A DNA stretch of 41,618 bases from an uncultured Eisenbergiella sp. (lineage in GTDB: Bacteria > Bacillota > Clostridia > Lachnospirales > Lachnospiraceae). This document shows positions 1 to 8,332 of this stretch, one piece after another. The stretch spans positions 1 through 41,618 of the forward strand of contig CANQUI010000015.1 in the NCBI GenBank assembly GCA_947626995.1. The letters are read 5' to 3'. The notes beneath the pieces are model-generated. The model was given only the letters and a program-made list of their open reading frames with translations, did not search any database and was not told where the DNA came from. Each line of letters starts with the position of its first letter. Position 1 is the stretch's first letter. Both the position numbers and the translations under genes were made by a program.

Positions 1-406
1 CCGGTTCCGGGGTTGGGGTTTTTGCAGTCTGTTCCGCGGAGTTTGGCCGTTTGGTCAGCGCGAAAAAAGGTTCCTCCCAGACGGCCTGCAGCAGTCGTCT
101 GTCGGGCAGCCGTATGTAAATGCCGGTCATCGTCTCCTGTTGGGTACCCTCCGGCGCCGGCCGGTCCTTGTCCCAGACCATACAGCAGCCGCCGCTGCCG
201 CGGTTCAGGCTGATCTGGCCGATTTTTCCGCCGCTGTCGGTGCAAATCTCAAACGGTCCGGAAAATTGTTCGGGCGCGTTTTTGACGCGGAGCTCCAGTC
301 GGATGCGTCCCCCGTTTTCCTCCAGCTTCAGAAATCCGGCGTTTTTTATTTTCATGCCGTTTTCCAGATAATCCAGATATGCGATTTTTTTACAGTAGGC
401 AGCCAT
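1..406 (-). CDS. Hypothetical protein, 3' end cut off by window edge
   Basis: An open frame of 135 codons runs from an ATG at 406-404 off the left edge without a stop. The start is set by a strong AAAAGGAGGGA ribosome binding site ending five bases before it. The visible protein begins MAAYCKKIAYLDYLENG and is a soluble, beta-rich-looking sequence with no signal peptide or membrane segment. It contains a CC pair in a Gly/Ser-rich turn and a motif around GIYIRLPDRRLL. I cannot place it in a family. Its ribosome binding site is one arm of a perfect inverted repeat (411-446). It follows the CdaR-type regulator gene on the same strand after 87 bases, so it may be cotranscribed with it. Confidence 0.7.
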   Translation of the reverse strand, partial: MAAYCKKIAYLDYLENGMKIKNAGFLKLEENGGRIRLELRVKNAPEQFSGPFEICTDSGGKIGQISLNRGSGGCCMVWDKDRPAPEGTQQETMTGIYIRLPDRRLLQAVWEEPFFALTKRPNSAEQTAKTPTPEP

Positions 407-410
407 GTTG

Positions 411-446
411 TCCCTCCTTTTCTTTCATTGTATTCAAAAGGAGGGA
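411..446 (-). promoter_or_regulatory. Perfect inverted repeat covering a ribosome binding site
   Basis: TCCCTCCTTTT at 411-421 and AAAAGGAGGGA at 436-446 are exact reverse complements (11 bp) separated by 14 bases. On the minus-strand transcript the downstream arm is the Shine-Dalgarno sequence of the truncated gene starting at 406, so the hairpin would bury it. A TACAAT hexamer in the loop could instead be a -10 element, in which case the upstream arm would not be transcribed from that start. Confidence 0.6.
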
Positions 447-493
447 TCCGTATGCGCTGCAAATGCCGCAAACCGGTCCGGCGCCCTTAGGCG

Positions 494-1591
494 TTACAGC
501 TCTACGGAGTCCAGAAATTTCATATAATTGACCACCATCATGGCGATTTTAAAGGTCAGGGCGTCGTCAAAGGTGCGGATGTCCAGGCCGGTGAGCTTTT
601 GCAGCTTTTCAATCCGGTATACCAGGGTGTTGCGGTGGATGAAGAGCTGGCGGCTGGTTTCCGACACGTTCAGATTGTTTTCGAAAAATTTGTTGACCGT
701 GGTCAGCGTTTCGTCGTCGATGTCGTAAATCTGGCTGCCGTTGAAGATTTCTTCGATAAACATGCGGCAGAGATTCTGGGGAAGCTGATAGATCAGCCGG
801 CCGATTCCCAGGTTGGAATATGCCGTGACCTTTTTTTCCGCATAGAAGATACGGCCGACGTTGAGCGCCATGATCGCTTCCTTGTAGGACTTTGACACCT
901 CCCGCAGCTCGCGCACCACCGTGCCGTAAGAGACGCGGACGTTGAGAAGCGCCTCGCTGTTCATCATATCCACGATCATATTGGCGGTCTGCAAAAGAGC
1001 CTCCGGGGATTCGTCCCGGTCTACCGACTTGATCAGGATCAGATTCCGCTCGTCCACCGCGGTGATGAAATCGCCGTTTTGCATGGAAAAAAGACCCTGG
1101 AGCATTTCCACGGCCCCGTTGTCGTTTTCCGTCTTTGTCTCAATCACGTAGACGAGGCGGGGACACTCCACCTCGATATGAAGCTTCTGGGCCCGGTTGT
1201 AAATGTCTACCAAAAGAAGATTGTCCAGGATCAGATTCTGGAAGAAGTTGTTCCTGTCAAAGCGTTCCTTATATGCGATGATCAGGTTCCGGATCTGGCT
1301 TACCGCGATCCGGGCGATCATATACGCGTCCTCATTGGAACTGCGCGCCGCCAGGATGTAAGCGATTTCTCCCTCGTCCAGGATTTTGAGGAAATGATAT
1401 CCGCCGACCACCTGGCTGTCGGCCGGAGAACCGGCGAAGGAAGCGATCATATCCGGGGAAAACGTCATTTCGTCCGTCGTGGTGGCCGTGGAGGCCACTT
1501 CGGTCCCGTTTCGGTCAAAAACCGCAAGGTCCACTTTTGTGATGGCCCGCAGTTCGTCAATGCTGGTCTGGATCACCTGATTCGAAATCAT
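494..1591 (-). CDS. CdaR/PucR-type transcriptional regulator
   Basis: A 365-residue protein with the layout of CdaR (sugar diacid) and PucR-type regulators. The N-terminal ~110 residues resemble the diacid-recognition domain, there is a GGDEF-like central region around residues 130-270, and a C-terminal PucR-type helix-turn-helix lies near residues 310-350 (VSETSRQLFIHRNTLVYRIEKL). Family members act as cytoplasmic activators or repressors responding to small carbon compounds; the ligand here cannot be read from sequence. It lies downstream of msmK on the same strand, separated by a hairpin terminator, so it may be expressed partly by readthrough or from its own promoter. This pairing suggests a role in carbohydrate control, which is inference. 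The ATG is preceded by a modest GAGGAAAAAAG ribosome binding site. Confidence 0.85.
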   Translation of the reverse strand: MISNQVIQTSIDELRAITKVDLAVFDRNGTEVASTATTTDEMTFSPDMIASFAGSPADSQVVGGYHFLKILDEGEIAYILAARSSNEDAYMIARIAVSQIRNLIIAYKERFDRNNFFQNLILDNLLLVDIYNRAQKLHIEVECPRLVYVIETKTENDNGAVEMLQGLFSMQNGDFITAVDERNLILIKSVDRDESPEALLQTANMIVDMMNSEALLNVRVSYGTVVRELREVSKSYKEAIMALNVGRIFYAEKKVTAYSNLGIGRLIYQLPQNLCRMFIEEIFNGSQIYDIDDETLTTVNKFFENNLNVSETSRQLFIHRNTLVYRIEKLQKLTGLDIRTFDDALTFKIAMMVVNYMKFLDSVEL

Positions 1592-1636
1592 CTTTTTTCC
1601 TCACATTCTTAGATTTTCAGTGCAATGCGTCCTTAC

Positions 1637-1667
1637 GAAAAAAAGGGAGATGCCTTCCGCATCTCCC
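1637..1667 (-). terminator. Rho-independent terminator after msmK
   Basis: GGGAGATGC (1645-1653) pairs with GCATCTCCC (1659-1667) around a five-base loop. Reading on the minus strand, it is followed by a run of eight T at 1644-1637. It sits directly after the msmK stop and before the regulator gene. Confidence 0.88.
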
Positions 1668-1682
1668 TCCAAAAACAGCTTT

Positions 1683-2786
1683 TTAGTTGGTGATGGTCTG
1701 CTCGGTCTCTTTATCGAATACATGGATCTTATCGATATCGAAAGTGAACTTAACCGTATCGCCGGGTCTCGATGTCGTGCGGGGATCCACTCTCGCGGTG
1801 ATCGGGAACTCGCCGAGATCAAAATACAGGAACACTTCTGCGCCAAGCAGCTCGTATACTCTGATGGTGGAAGTGAAGGAAACCTTCGCGTTCTTAAGCG
1901 TTTCTTCATCATCGTAAACGTCTTCCGGACGGATGCCCATGGTAACGGTCTTGCCGTTGTAGCCGGTGAGCTTCTGCGCCTTTGCAGCGGGAAGCGGAAT
2001 GGACTGGCCGCCGACTTCCAGAGCTACGTCGCTGCCGTTTACTTTGACAACGGCATCCAGGAAGTTCATCTGCGGAGATCCCATGAAGCCTGCCACAAAC
2101 AGGTTGCCGGGTTTCTCGTAAAGGTTCTGAGGGGTATCCACCTGCTGTACCACGCCGTCTTTCATTACGACGATCCGGGTACCAAGGGTCATGGCCTCGG
2201 TCTGGTCATGGGTTACGTAGATGATGGTGGTGCCCAGTCTCTGATGCAGCTTGGCGATCTCAATACGCATCTGTACGCGCAGCTTCGCGTCCAGGTTGGA
2301 AAGAGGCTCATCCATCAGGAACACCTTAGGATTCCGAACGATTGCACGGCCCATGGCAACACGCTGTCTCTGACCACCGGACAGAGCCTTGGGTTTCCGA
2401 TCCAGCAGCTGGGTCAGGTCAAGGATCTTGGCGGCTTCTTTTACCATCTTGTCGATCTCATCCTTGGGAACCTTTCTCAGCTTCAGGCCGAACGCCATGT
2501 TATCATAAACGGTCATATGAGGATACAGCGCGTAGTTCTGGAAAACCATCGCGATATCTCTGTCCTTGGGCTCCACATCGTTTACAAGCCGGTCGCCGAT
2601 TCTCAGTTCGCCGGAGGAGATGTCCTCCAGACCTGCGATCATACGGAGCGTCGTGGATTTTCCGCATCCGGAAGGACCTACGAAGATGATGAACTCCTTG
2701 TCGGCGATCTCAAGGTTGAAGTTTTTCACCGCTTCAAAACCGTTGGGATAGACCTTGCAAATGTTCTTTAAAGATAAACTTGCCAT
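1683..2786 (-). CDS. msmK: Sugar ABC transporter ATPase, MsmK/UgpC family
   Basis: A 367-residue cytoplasmic ATPase of the carbohydrate importer class. It shows Walker A GPSGCGKST (residues 37-45), Q-loop VFQNYALYPHM (81-91), ABC signature LSGGQRQR (135-142), Walker B VFLMDE (155-160), and a C-terminal TOBE/OB regulatory region with the family motif MGIRPEDV. Full length for the family. No binding protein or permease lies beside it, as is typical of MsmX/MsmK ATPases that energise several sugar importers in Firmicutes. The window contains a MalF/MalG importer at 21959-25662 without an ATPase, a plausible partner by inference. It has its own promoter at 2846-2874 flanked by dyad sites and a terminator downstream, so it is probably monocistronic. 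Confidence 0.95.
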   Translation of the reverse strand: MASLSLKNICKVYPNGFEAVKNFNLEIADKEFIIFVGPSGCGKSTTLRMIAGLEDISSGELRIGDRLVNDVEPKDRDIAMVFQNYALYPHMTVYDNMAFGLKLRKVPKDEIDKMVKEAAKILDLTQLLDRKPKALSGGQRQRVAMGRAIVRNPKVFLMDEPLSNLDAKLRVQMRIEIAKLHQRLGTTIIYVTHDQTEAMTLGTRIVVMKDGVVQQVDTPQNLYEKPGNLFVAGFMGSPQMNFLDAVVKVNGSDVALEVGGQSIPLPAAKAQKLTGYNGKTVTMGIRPEDVYDDEETLKNAKVSFTSTIRVYELLGAEVFLYFDLGEFPITARVDPRTTSRPGDTVKFTFDIDKIHVFDKETEQTITN

Positions 2787-2837
2787 TGGATTTAGCCTCC
2801 CTTTTCTTTTTTATGTTGAGCAATTCCTCAACTGAAT

Positions 2838-2883
2838 CTATACCCAGTATATCGGATCGGCGTCTTTTTGCCTATACCAGTAT
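2838..2883 (-). promoter_or_regulatory. msmK promoter with two flanking dyad repeats
   Basis: On the minus strand, TAGGCA (2874-2869) and TATACT (2851-2846) are spaced by 17 bases and fit a sigma-A promoter. Two copies of a short dyad, CTATACCCAGTAT (2838-2850) and CTATACCAGTAT (2872-2883), overlap the -10 and -35 elements, 34 bases apart. Each has ATAC/GTAT half-sites, so both could be bound by one repressor. Confidence 0.55.
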
Positions 2884-3002
2884 TCCACAAACTTTTTCGG
2901 GCATGATGTTAAAAATGCCAAAAAAAGAGGTCGCTTTTCGGCCATTCTGACAAATTGTACAAAATATGGCGATTCGTGTAGGCAAAGTGCCCATTGGTGT
3001 TT

Positions 3003-3707
3003 TTACTGCGGGTCATCCTGTTTTTTCTTTTCTTCTTCCTCTTCCAGAATGAAGGAAAGCGTCGGCAGCTCGTCCGGATCGCCCTCCGGCTCCGGCTGCG
3101 GTTCGAACCGTCCGAAGATTTTTACAAACAGCAGGCTGGACAGGTAGGAGATCATGCCGATTCCCAGGCAGAACACCAGCGGGATCAGCCGCGGGCTGAT
3201 CAGCACCACCACGATGGGAAGCAGATGGATCAGCAAAATCAGGATGCTTTTGGGCAGGTTCAGGATGCTCATCAAAAACGCGTTTTTGATGGTCCGGAAA
3301 ATGGGATTTTCAAACCGCGACAGCGTCGGGAAAACATAGAGGCCGGTCATCAGCAGAAAAATTGTGATGGCCAGTATGGCCGCCATCATGATCCGCGCAT
3401 TTTTTCCTGTCATGATATGGAGGACGATGTGCCAGTCCGCCGCCAGAAGGAGGGCGGCCGCCAGCATAATCAGCCAGATCAGCGTCGCCTGCACGAAATT
3501 CTGCCGGAAGGATTTGAAATAGTTTTTGACGATATAGGGATCCTCCCCGTGGGCCATTTTGAGGGAGACGTAGTATAACGCCGTAATGGCCGCGCCGCCG
3601 GTGATCACCGGAAGACAGCAGATCAGCGTCAGGAAGGTCAGAATCATCAGGTTTGCCATTTTGGTCAGAAACATCATAAAAGGGCTGTCCAGATTAAAGA
3701 ATCTCAT
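3003..3707 (-). CDS. DUF624 (YesL-type) integral membrane protein
   Basis: A 234-residue membrane protein beginning MRFFNLDSPFMMFLTKMANL, the typical opening of DUF624/YesL proteins, with about five hydrophobic segments and the LICCLPVITGGAAITALYYV stretch in the first 50 residues. The C-terminus is a charged cytoplasmic tail with glutamate and lysine runs. YesL-type proteins occur next to carbohydrate ABC transporter genes, but their function is unknown. Here it is encoded just upstream of msmK on the same strand, 216 bases away, which fits that association. The start is the ATG at 3707, following an AAGGAAGAAGG purine-rich ribosome binding site. Confidence 0.85.
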   Translation of the reverse strand: MRFFNLDSPFMMFLTKMANLMILTFLTLICCLPVITGGAAITALYYVSLKMAHGEDPYIVKNYFKSFRQNFVQATLIWLIMLAAALLLAADWHIVLHIMTGKNARIMMAAILAITIFLLMTGLYVFPTLSRFENPIFRTIKNAFLMSILNLPKSILILLIHLLPIVVVLISPRLIPLVFCLGIGMISYLSSLLFVKIFGRFEPQPEPEGDPDELPTLSFILEEEEEKKKQDDPQ

Positions 3708-3748
3708 AGGAATACCTTCTTCCTTCTTTAAAAAAACGACGCAGAGGG

Positions 3749-4171
3749 TCAGGAGAACAGGTTTTTCAGAAAAGAGACCACGCTGGTTTTTAAATCGGAC
3801 CAGAAAGTTTTTGCGGTGTCTTTTGCGGCGTCTGCCGCGGCCTGCTGCATCGGTTCCACCACCTGTTTTTGCACCGTATCGGCAATCTGTTCCCGGACGG
3901 CGGTTTCGAGCTGTTTTTTCGCGTCGTCGGAAAGAGAGACGTCAAAGGACTGTTCGGCTTCTTCGATCAGCGCTTTGAGCGTTTCCTCATCGGGCAATCC
4001 GTTTTGGTCCCACTGGGAGCGGATAAAGGATAAAAATTCTTCCTGCTGCAGATCGTCGTCGGAGGGTTGTTCTTCCTTTGCAGCCGGCGGCGCCGTCTCC
4101 AGGGCGTAGGAGGGAAACGAAAAGGTCAGCAGCAGGAGGGAAAGAATCCCTCCCAGGACCCGCCGGTTCAT
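3749..4171 (-). CDS. Small secreted protein of unknown function
   Basis: A 140-residue protein with a signal peptide (MNRRVLGGILSLLLLTFSF, likely cut after PSYALE or nearby). It continues into an acidic stretch and a long predicted amphipathic helical region rich in Ala, Gln, Asp and Lys, ending in a hydrophobic helix (SVVSFLKNLFS). I recognise no catalytic motif. Its ATG overlaps the stop of the upstream hydrolase gene by four bases (ATGA), so the two are translationally coupled and probably work in the same compartment or pathway. It could be a secreted helical adaptor or surface peptide; that is speculation. Confidence 0.75.
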   Translation of the reverse strand: MNRRVLGGILSLLLLTFSFPSYALETAPPAAKEEQPSDDDLQQEEFLSFIRSQWDQNGLPDEETLKALIEEAEQSFDVSLSDDAKKQLETAVREQIADTVQKQVVEPMQQAAADAAKDTAKTFWSDLKTSVVSFLKNLFS

Positions 4172-5121
4172 TTCGCGCCTCCTGCCCTGGCCAGTATCCA
4201 GGAAAGGAGATCCGCTTCCACTTTTTGCGCCTCCCGTTCATGGAGCAGCTCATGGCGCATGCCCGGATAGATCTGCAGATCCACATGGCGCATGCCAAGG
4301 GCGGTAAAATCTGCCGCCAGACGGCGGACGGCTTCTCCGTAATCGCCCACCGGGTCCTCGTCGCCCGCCAGCAGAAACACCGGCAGCTCCGGCGGCATTT
4401 TCCGGAGGGATTCCGGATCGTGCAGGCGGTTGAGCAGTTCAAAAAGGGTCAAAAAGCCGTTGGCCGTAAACGGAAAGCCGCACAGAGGGTCGTCCACGTA
4501 TTTTTGCACCTCGCCCTCGTCATGAGACAGCCAGTCAAAAGGGGTGCGAGGAGACGGGATGCGTTTGTTGTAGCCGCCGAAGGACAGCCGGTCTAACAGT
4601 CCGGCGACTTTGCGGCCGCGGCCAACCAGGATGGACAGCCGCGCCAGCCCTTTGGCCAGCCTGACCAGCGCTTTGGGCTGCATCCCGCTGCCCATGATCA
4701 GGGCGGCGTCGATGCCTGTGCCGTAGCGGCAGAGATAATTGCGCAGGATAAAAGAACCCATGCTGTGCCCTAAAATCAGATAGGGCACGCCGGGATATTG
4801 CTCCTGAACCGTTTTTTTCAGGCGGTGTACGTCCCGCACCACCACCGTCGCCGGATCGTGGGCGCAAAAGTAACCGTAGGGAAGATCCGGCCCGCCGTCC
4901 TTTTGCCCGACGCTCAGGCCGTGCCCCAGATGATCGTTTCCCGTAACCAGTACGCCCGCCGATGCGAGCCGTTGGGCGAACGGTTCGTATCGGTCGATAT
5001 ATTCGGCCATGCCGTGTACGATCTGCAGGATACAGACCGGCGCCTCTTCCGGGATCCATTTGATCGCGTGGATCCTTGTGGCGCCGTCCCGGGAGTCATA
5101 GTAAAACGTTTCTTTTTTCAT
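4168..5121 (-). CDS. Alpha/beta hydrolase, lysophospholipase/monoacylglycerol lipase-like
   Basis: A 317-residue Hydrolase_4 (serine aminopeptidase S33-like) alpha/beta hydrolase. The nucleophile elbow is GHSMGS with Ser120; the acid is probably in LAGDEDPVG and the base is the His of GMRHELLHE near the C-terminus. The early HGMAEYIDRYEPFAQRL motif is characteristic of PldB/YtpA-type lysophospholipases and monoacylglycerol lipases. There is no signal peptide, so it is likely a cytoplasmic or membrane-associated ester hydrolase of lipid or small acyl substrates. It follows metG closely (24 bases) and overlaps the small secreted protein gene downstream by four bases, so metG, hydrolase and secreted protein may form one transcript. 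Confidence 0.88.
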   Translation of the reverse strand: MKKETFYYDSRDGATRIHAIKWIPEEAPVCILQIVHGMAEYIDRYEPFAQRLASAGVLVTGNDHLGHGLSVGQKDGGPDLPYGYFCAHDPATVVVRDVHRLKKTVQEQYPGVPYLILGHSMGSFILRNYLCRYGTGIDAALIMGSGMQPKALVRLAKGLARLSILVGRGRKVAGLLDRLSFGGYNKRIPSPRTPFDWLSHDEGEVQKYVDDPLCGFPFTANGFLTLFELLNRLHDPESLRKMPPELPVFLLAGDEDPVGDYGEAVRRLAADFTALGMRHVDLQIYPGMRHELLHEREAQKVEADLLSWILARAGGAK

Positions 5122-5145
5122 CGATTCGGTTCCTCTGCGGCCTTC

Positions 5146-7113
5146 TCAGCAGATGACGGCGCCGGAAGGCATTTCCGTTTCCGGGGTCATGAGCGCCAGA
5201 TTGCCGTCGGCGTCCTCCGCGCACAGCAGCATGCCCTCGGAGAGCACGCCGGCAAGCTTTGCGGGCTTCAGGTTTACGAGTACCATCACTTTTTTGCCCA
5301 CCATTTCTTCCGCGGTATAATACTGCTTGATGCCGGATACGATCTGGCGGATCTGACCGCCGATCTTCACCTGCGAGCAGAGCAGCTTTCTGGATTTGGG
5401 CACTTCCTCACAGGCGATGATTTCTCCCACCTGAAACTGTAACCGGGAAAAATCGTCGTAGGAAATCTCCGGCTTTTGTTCGGATTTTTCCACGGATTTT
5501 TCCGTGGGAGATTTTTCTTTTTCCTGCGCGGCCTTGCGCGCTTCAAACATAGCGTCCGCTTTTTCCAGAACTTCCTTTGCGTCCAGACGGGCGAAGAGGA
5601 TCTGCGGATTTTGGGTGACCCGGTTCCCGGAGGGGTACAGGCCGAAACGGCTGCAGTCGGAAAAATCGCGCAGCGTGGTATTGAGCTGTTCGGCAATGGC
5701 CCGGGCGGTGTAGGGCATGAAGGGCTCCAGCAGGGAGGCGCCTACGAGAATCCCTTCCACCAGGTGATAGAGCACCGTGGCCAGCCGGTCGGCCTTTTGG
5801 GGATCCCGGGCCAGGATCCAGGGCGTCGTCTCGTCGATATATTTGTTGCACCGCCGGAACAGGGAGAAGATCTCGGAAATGGCGTCCGCGACGCGCAGGG
5901 AATCCATCTTTTGTGCCACCCGGTCGTAACAGCCGGTGATGACGGCTGTTAAGTCGGAATCCACTTCTTCCCGGACGCCTTTATCGGCGACAATGCCGCC
6001 GAAATATTTGTTGCTCATGGAAACGGTCCGGTTCACCAGATTGCCCAGCGTGTTGGCCAGATCGGAATTCAGACGTTCCACCAGAAGCTCCCAGCTGATC
6101 ACGCCGTCGTTGTCAAAGGGCATTTCGTGCAGGACAAAATAGCGCACCGCATCCACGCCGAAAAACGTCACCAGATCGTCGGCATAGATCACGTTGCCCT
6201 TCGACTTGCTCATCTTTCCGTCGCCCTGTAAAAGCCAGGGATGACCGAAGACCTGTTTGGGCAAAGGCTCGCCCAGCGCCATCAGGAAAATGGGCCAGTA
6301 GATCGTATGAAACCGGATGATGTCCTTGCCGATCAGGTGCAGGTCGGCGGGCCAGAGCTTCCGGTACTGCTCCGTGCTGTCGCCGTCGGCGTCATAGCCG
6401 ATTCCTGTGATATAGTTGGTCAGCGCGTCGAGCCACACATAGACGACGTGCTTGTCGTCAAAGTCCACCGGGATCCCCCATCGGAAGGACGTCCTGGAAA
6501 CGCACAGATCCTGCAGGCCCGGCAGGAGAAAGTTGTTCATCATTTCGTTCCTGCGGGAGGGGGGCTGAATGAATTCGGGGTGGTTGTTGATGTGCTCGAT
6601 CAGCCGGTCCGCATATTTGCTCATCCGGAAAAAGTAGGCTTCTTCTCTGGCGGGCTTGACCTCACGGCCGCAGTCGGGACATTTGCCGTCCTTTAACTGG
6701 GATTCCGTCCAGAAGGATTCGCAGGGGGTGCAGTACATGCCCTCGTAGGCGCCCTTGTAGATATCGCCCTGCCGGTACAGCTTTTTGAAGATCTTTTGCA
6801 CCTGCTTTTCGTGGTCGGGATCGGTGGTGCGGATAAATTTATCATAGGAGGTTCCCATCAGATCCCAGATCCCCTTGATCTGGGCGGCGACTCCGTCCAC
6901 ATATTCCCTGGGCGTGACGCCCGCTTCGGCGGCCTTCTGCTCGATCTTTAAACCGTGCTCGTCCGTGCCGGTCTGAAAAAACACCTCGTAACCGTCTTTT
7001 CGTTTAAAACGCGCGATGCTGTCCGCCAGAACCGCCTCATAGGTGTTGCCGATGTGCGGTTTGCCGGAGGTATAGGCAATCGCCGTGGTGATATAATATT
7101 TCCCTTTGCTCAT
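5146..7113 (-). CDS. metG: Methionyl-tRNA synthetase
   Basis: A 655-residue class I aminoacyl-tRNA synthetase that charges tRNA-Met in the cytoplasm. The HIGH-type motif is HIGN (residues 20-23), followed by FFQTGTDEHG. A zinc knuckle uses C128/C131 and C145/C148, the KMSKS loop is KMSKS at 300-304, and a C-terminal tRNA-binding (EMAP/Trbp111-like) domain starts near residue 550 after a charged Lys/Glu linker. Length and domain order are complete. No T-box or SAM riboswitch is visible in the 194-base upstream region, although AT-rich TATATT/TATTAT sequence near 7145-7153 may supply a -10. Confidence 0.97.
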   Translation of the reverse strand: MSKGKYYITTAIAYTSGKPHIGNTYEAVLADSIARFKRKDGYEVFFQTGTDEHGLKIEQKAAEAGVTPREYVDGVAAQIKGIWDLMGTSYDKFIRTTDPDHEKQVQKIFKKLYRQGDIYKGAYEGMYCTPCESFWTESQLKDGKCPDCGREVKPAREEAYFFRMSKYADRLIEHINNHPEFIQPPSRRNEMMNNFLLPGLQDLCVSRTSFRWGIPVDFDDKHVVYVWLDALTNYITGIGYDADGDSTEQYRKLWPADLHLIGKDIIRFHTIYWPIFLMALGEPLPKQVFGHPWLLQGDGKMSKSKGNVIYADDLVTFFGVDAVRYFVLHEMPFDNDGVISWELLVERLNSDLANTLGNLVNRTVSMSNKYFGGIVADKGVREEVDSDLTAVITGCYDRVAQKMDSLRVADAISEIFSLFRRCNKYIDETTPWILARDPQKADRLATVLYHLVEGILVGASLLEPFMPYTARAIAEQLNTTLRDFSDCSRFGLYPSGNRVTQNPQILFARLDAKEVLEKADAMFEARKAAQEKEKSPTEKSVEKSEQKPEISYDDFSRLQFQVGEIIACEEVPKSRKLLCSQVKIGGQIRQIVSGIKQYYTAEEMVGKKVMVLVNLKPAKLAGVLSEGMLLCAEDADGNLALMTPETEMPSGAVIC

Positions 7114-7307
7114 CCTGACGCTCCTCTCGTTACCGTTATTCTAATAATATAACACAATCGGGCGGCGAATAAAATAACTTTTCCAACTTTTCCCCGGGGA
7201 ACGGACAAAAAGGAGGATTTCCGGACGAAAAGTTTTCGTGGATTTTTTCCGGGATCCGTGATACATTGAAAAAGACATGACTGTATACAAAGGGAGGAGA
7301 CAGTGGA

Positions 7308-8252
7308 ATGAACAAAAAGGTGACGGAGAATTATGAAAGGCTTGCCCAGAGGACGGGGCTTAAGCTGGATCGTGAGACGAACGCCTTATTCGGGGCGCGC
7401 GGCGGGTATGATCTGGTGGTATACGCCGCCGATTCCAACAGGCCGTATCTGTTTACGATCCTGCTGTCCGCCAAGCGGGACGCGGATCCGCTGGACAAAC
7501 AGGAGATTCGGGAATTTGTAAAGGCCAACGGCGCGATCCTTTCGCTGTCGCAAAAAGGGACGTCCATTCTTGCCCAGATGAAGGGGATCACCGACCAGGC
7601 CAGGCTGGGAGACGCCCTGGAAGAAGCCCTGCAGGCGCTGACCGCGTTTGTGCAAAGGCAGGGCTTTTTAAACTGCTGCCAGATGTGCGGCGAGGAAACG
7701 GAGCTGGGGAGTTATTTCATCGGCGGCAGTTATATGCACCTGTGCCAAAGCTGTTTTGATAAAAAGAAGGGAGAAATTTCCCTCAAGGCCCAGGGCAGGG
7801 CGCGCAAAAAGGAAAATCTGATCGGGGGCATCGCAGGAGCGCTGATCGGATCGGCCATCGGCGCGGTCATTATCGTGCTGCTGGGACAACTGGGGTATGT
7901 GGCCTGGATTTCCGGCGCGGTGATGGCGGTGTGCGCGCTGAAGGGGTACGAACTGTTGGGCGGCAGGCTTTCTGTCCGGGGCATTGTGATCAGCGTCGTC
8001 TGCATGATTCTGATGTGTTATCTGGGCAACCGCATCGACTGGGCGATTTTTGTCGCAAAAGAACTGGATGTGAGCTTTGCGGACGGCTATACGCTGATTC
8101 CCCTTCTGCTGGACGAGGACATTATCGCAGGGGGCAGCTATTACGGGAATCTGGCGGTGGTGTATCTGTTTTGCATCATAGGCGCGGTGCCTACCATTTT
8201 GGGGATCCTGTCGGGGCAGAAGGAGGCGGAGAAAATCCACACCATCAAATAA
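7308..8252 (+). CDS. Zinc-ribbon membrane protein of unknown function
   Basis: A 314-residue protein with three parts. An N-terminal alpha/beta domain of about 115 residues has no motif I know. A treble-clef or zinc-ribbon-like segment follows with C124xxC127 and C146xxC149. The C-terminal half has about four hydrophobic segments (glycine-rich first helix around GGIAGALIGSAIGAVIIVLL) and a short Lys-rich tail. The soluble part should face the cytoplasm. It is a single-gene unit with its own terminator, divergent from metG and convergent with copA. The start ATG follows AAAGGGAGGAGACAGTGGA. I cannot assign a function. Confidence 0.85.
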   Translation: MNKKVTENYERLAQRTGLKLDRETNALFGARGGYDLVVYAADSNRPYLFTILLSAKRDADPLDKQEIREFVKANGAILSLSQKGTSILAQMKGITDQARLGDALEEALQALTAFVQRQGFLNCCQMCGEETELGSYFIGGSYMHLCQSCFDKKKGEISLKAQGRARKKENLIGGIAGALIGSAIGAVIIVLLGQLGYVAWISGAVMAVCALKGYELLGGRLSVRGIVISVVCMILMCYLGNRIDWAIFVAKELDVSFADGYTLIPLLLDEDIIAGGSYYGNLAVVYLFCIIGAVPTILGILSGQKEAEKIHTIK

Positions 8253-8257
8253 AACAG

Positions 8258-8293
8258 GAGCCGGCCGTTTTGGATCACGGCCGGCTCTTTTTT
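8258..8293 (+). terminator. Strong terminator between convergent genes
   Basis: GAGCCGGCCG (8258-8267) pairs exactly with CGGCCGGCTC (8278-8287) over a ten-base loop, followed by TTTTTT. It ends the zinc-ribbon membrane protein gene. On the opposite strand only a TTTT follows, so termination of copA here is less certain. Confidence 0.92.
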
Positions 8294-8332
8294 GCCCAAA
8301 AGTCGTTTGCGCGGCTGGCGGGCGTTTCAGGA

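Noticed and set aside
1620-2771. A 383-codon plus-strand open frame opposite msmK
   Set aside because: It is the antisense of a complete ABC ATPase and shows no protein-like motifs; a mirror of the true gene.
2915-2965. Terminator after the DUF624 gene
   Set aside because: There is a T-run on the minus strand, but the preceding stem has a mismatch in only five pairs; not convincing enough to list.
7114-7307. Riboswitch or T-box in front of metG
   Set aside because: No T-box core, no SAM-type structure and too little room; only AT-rich promoter-like sequence is visible.
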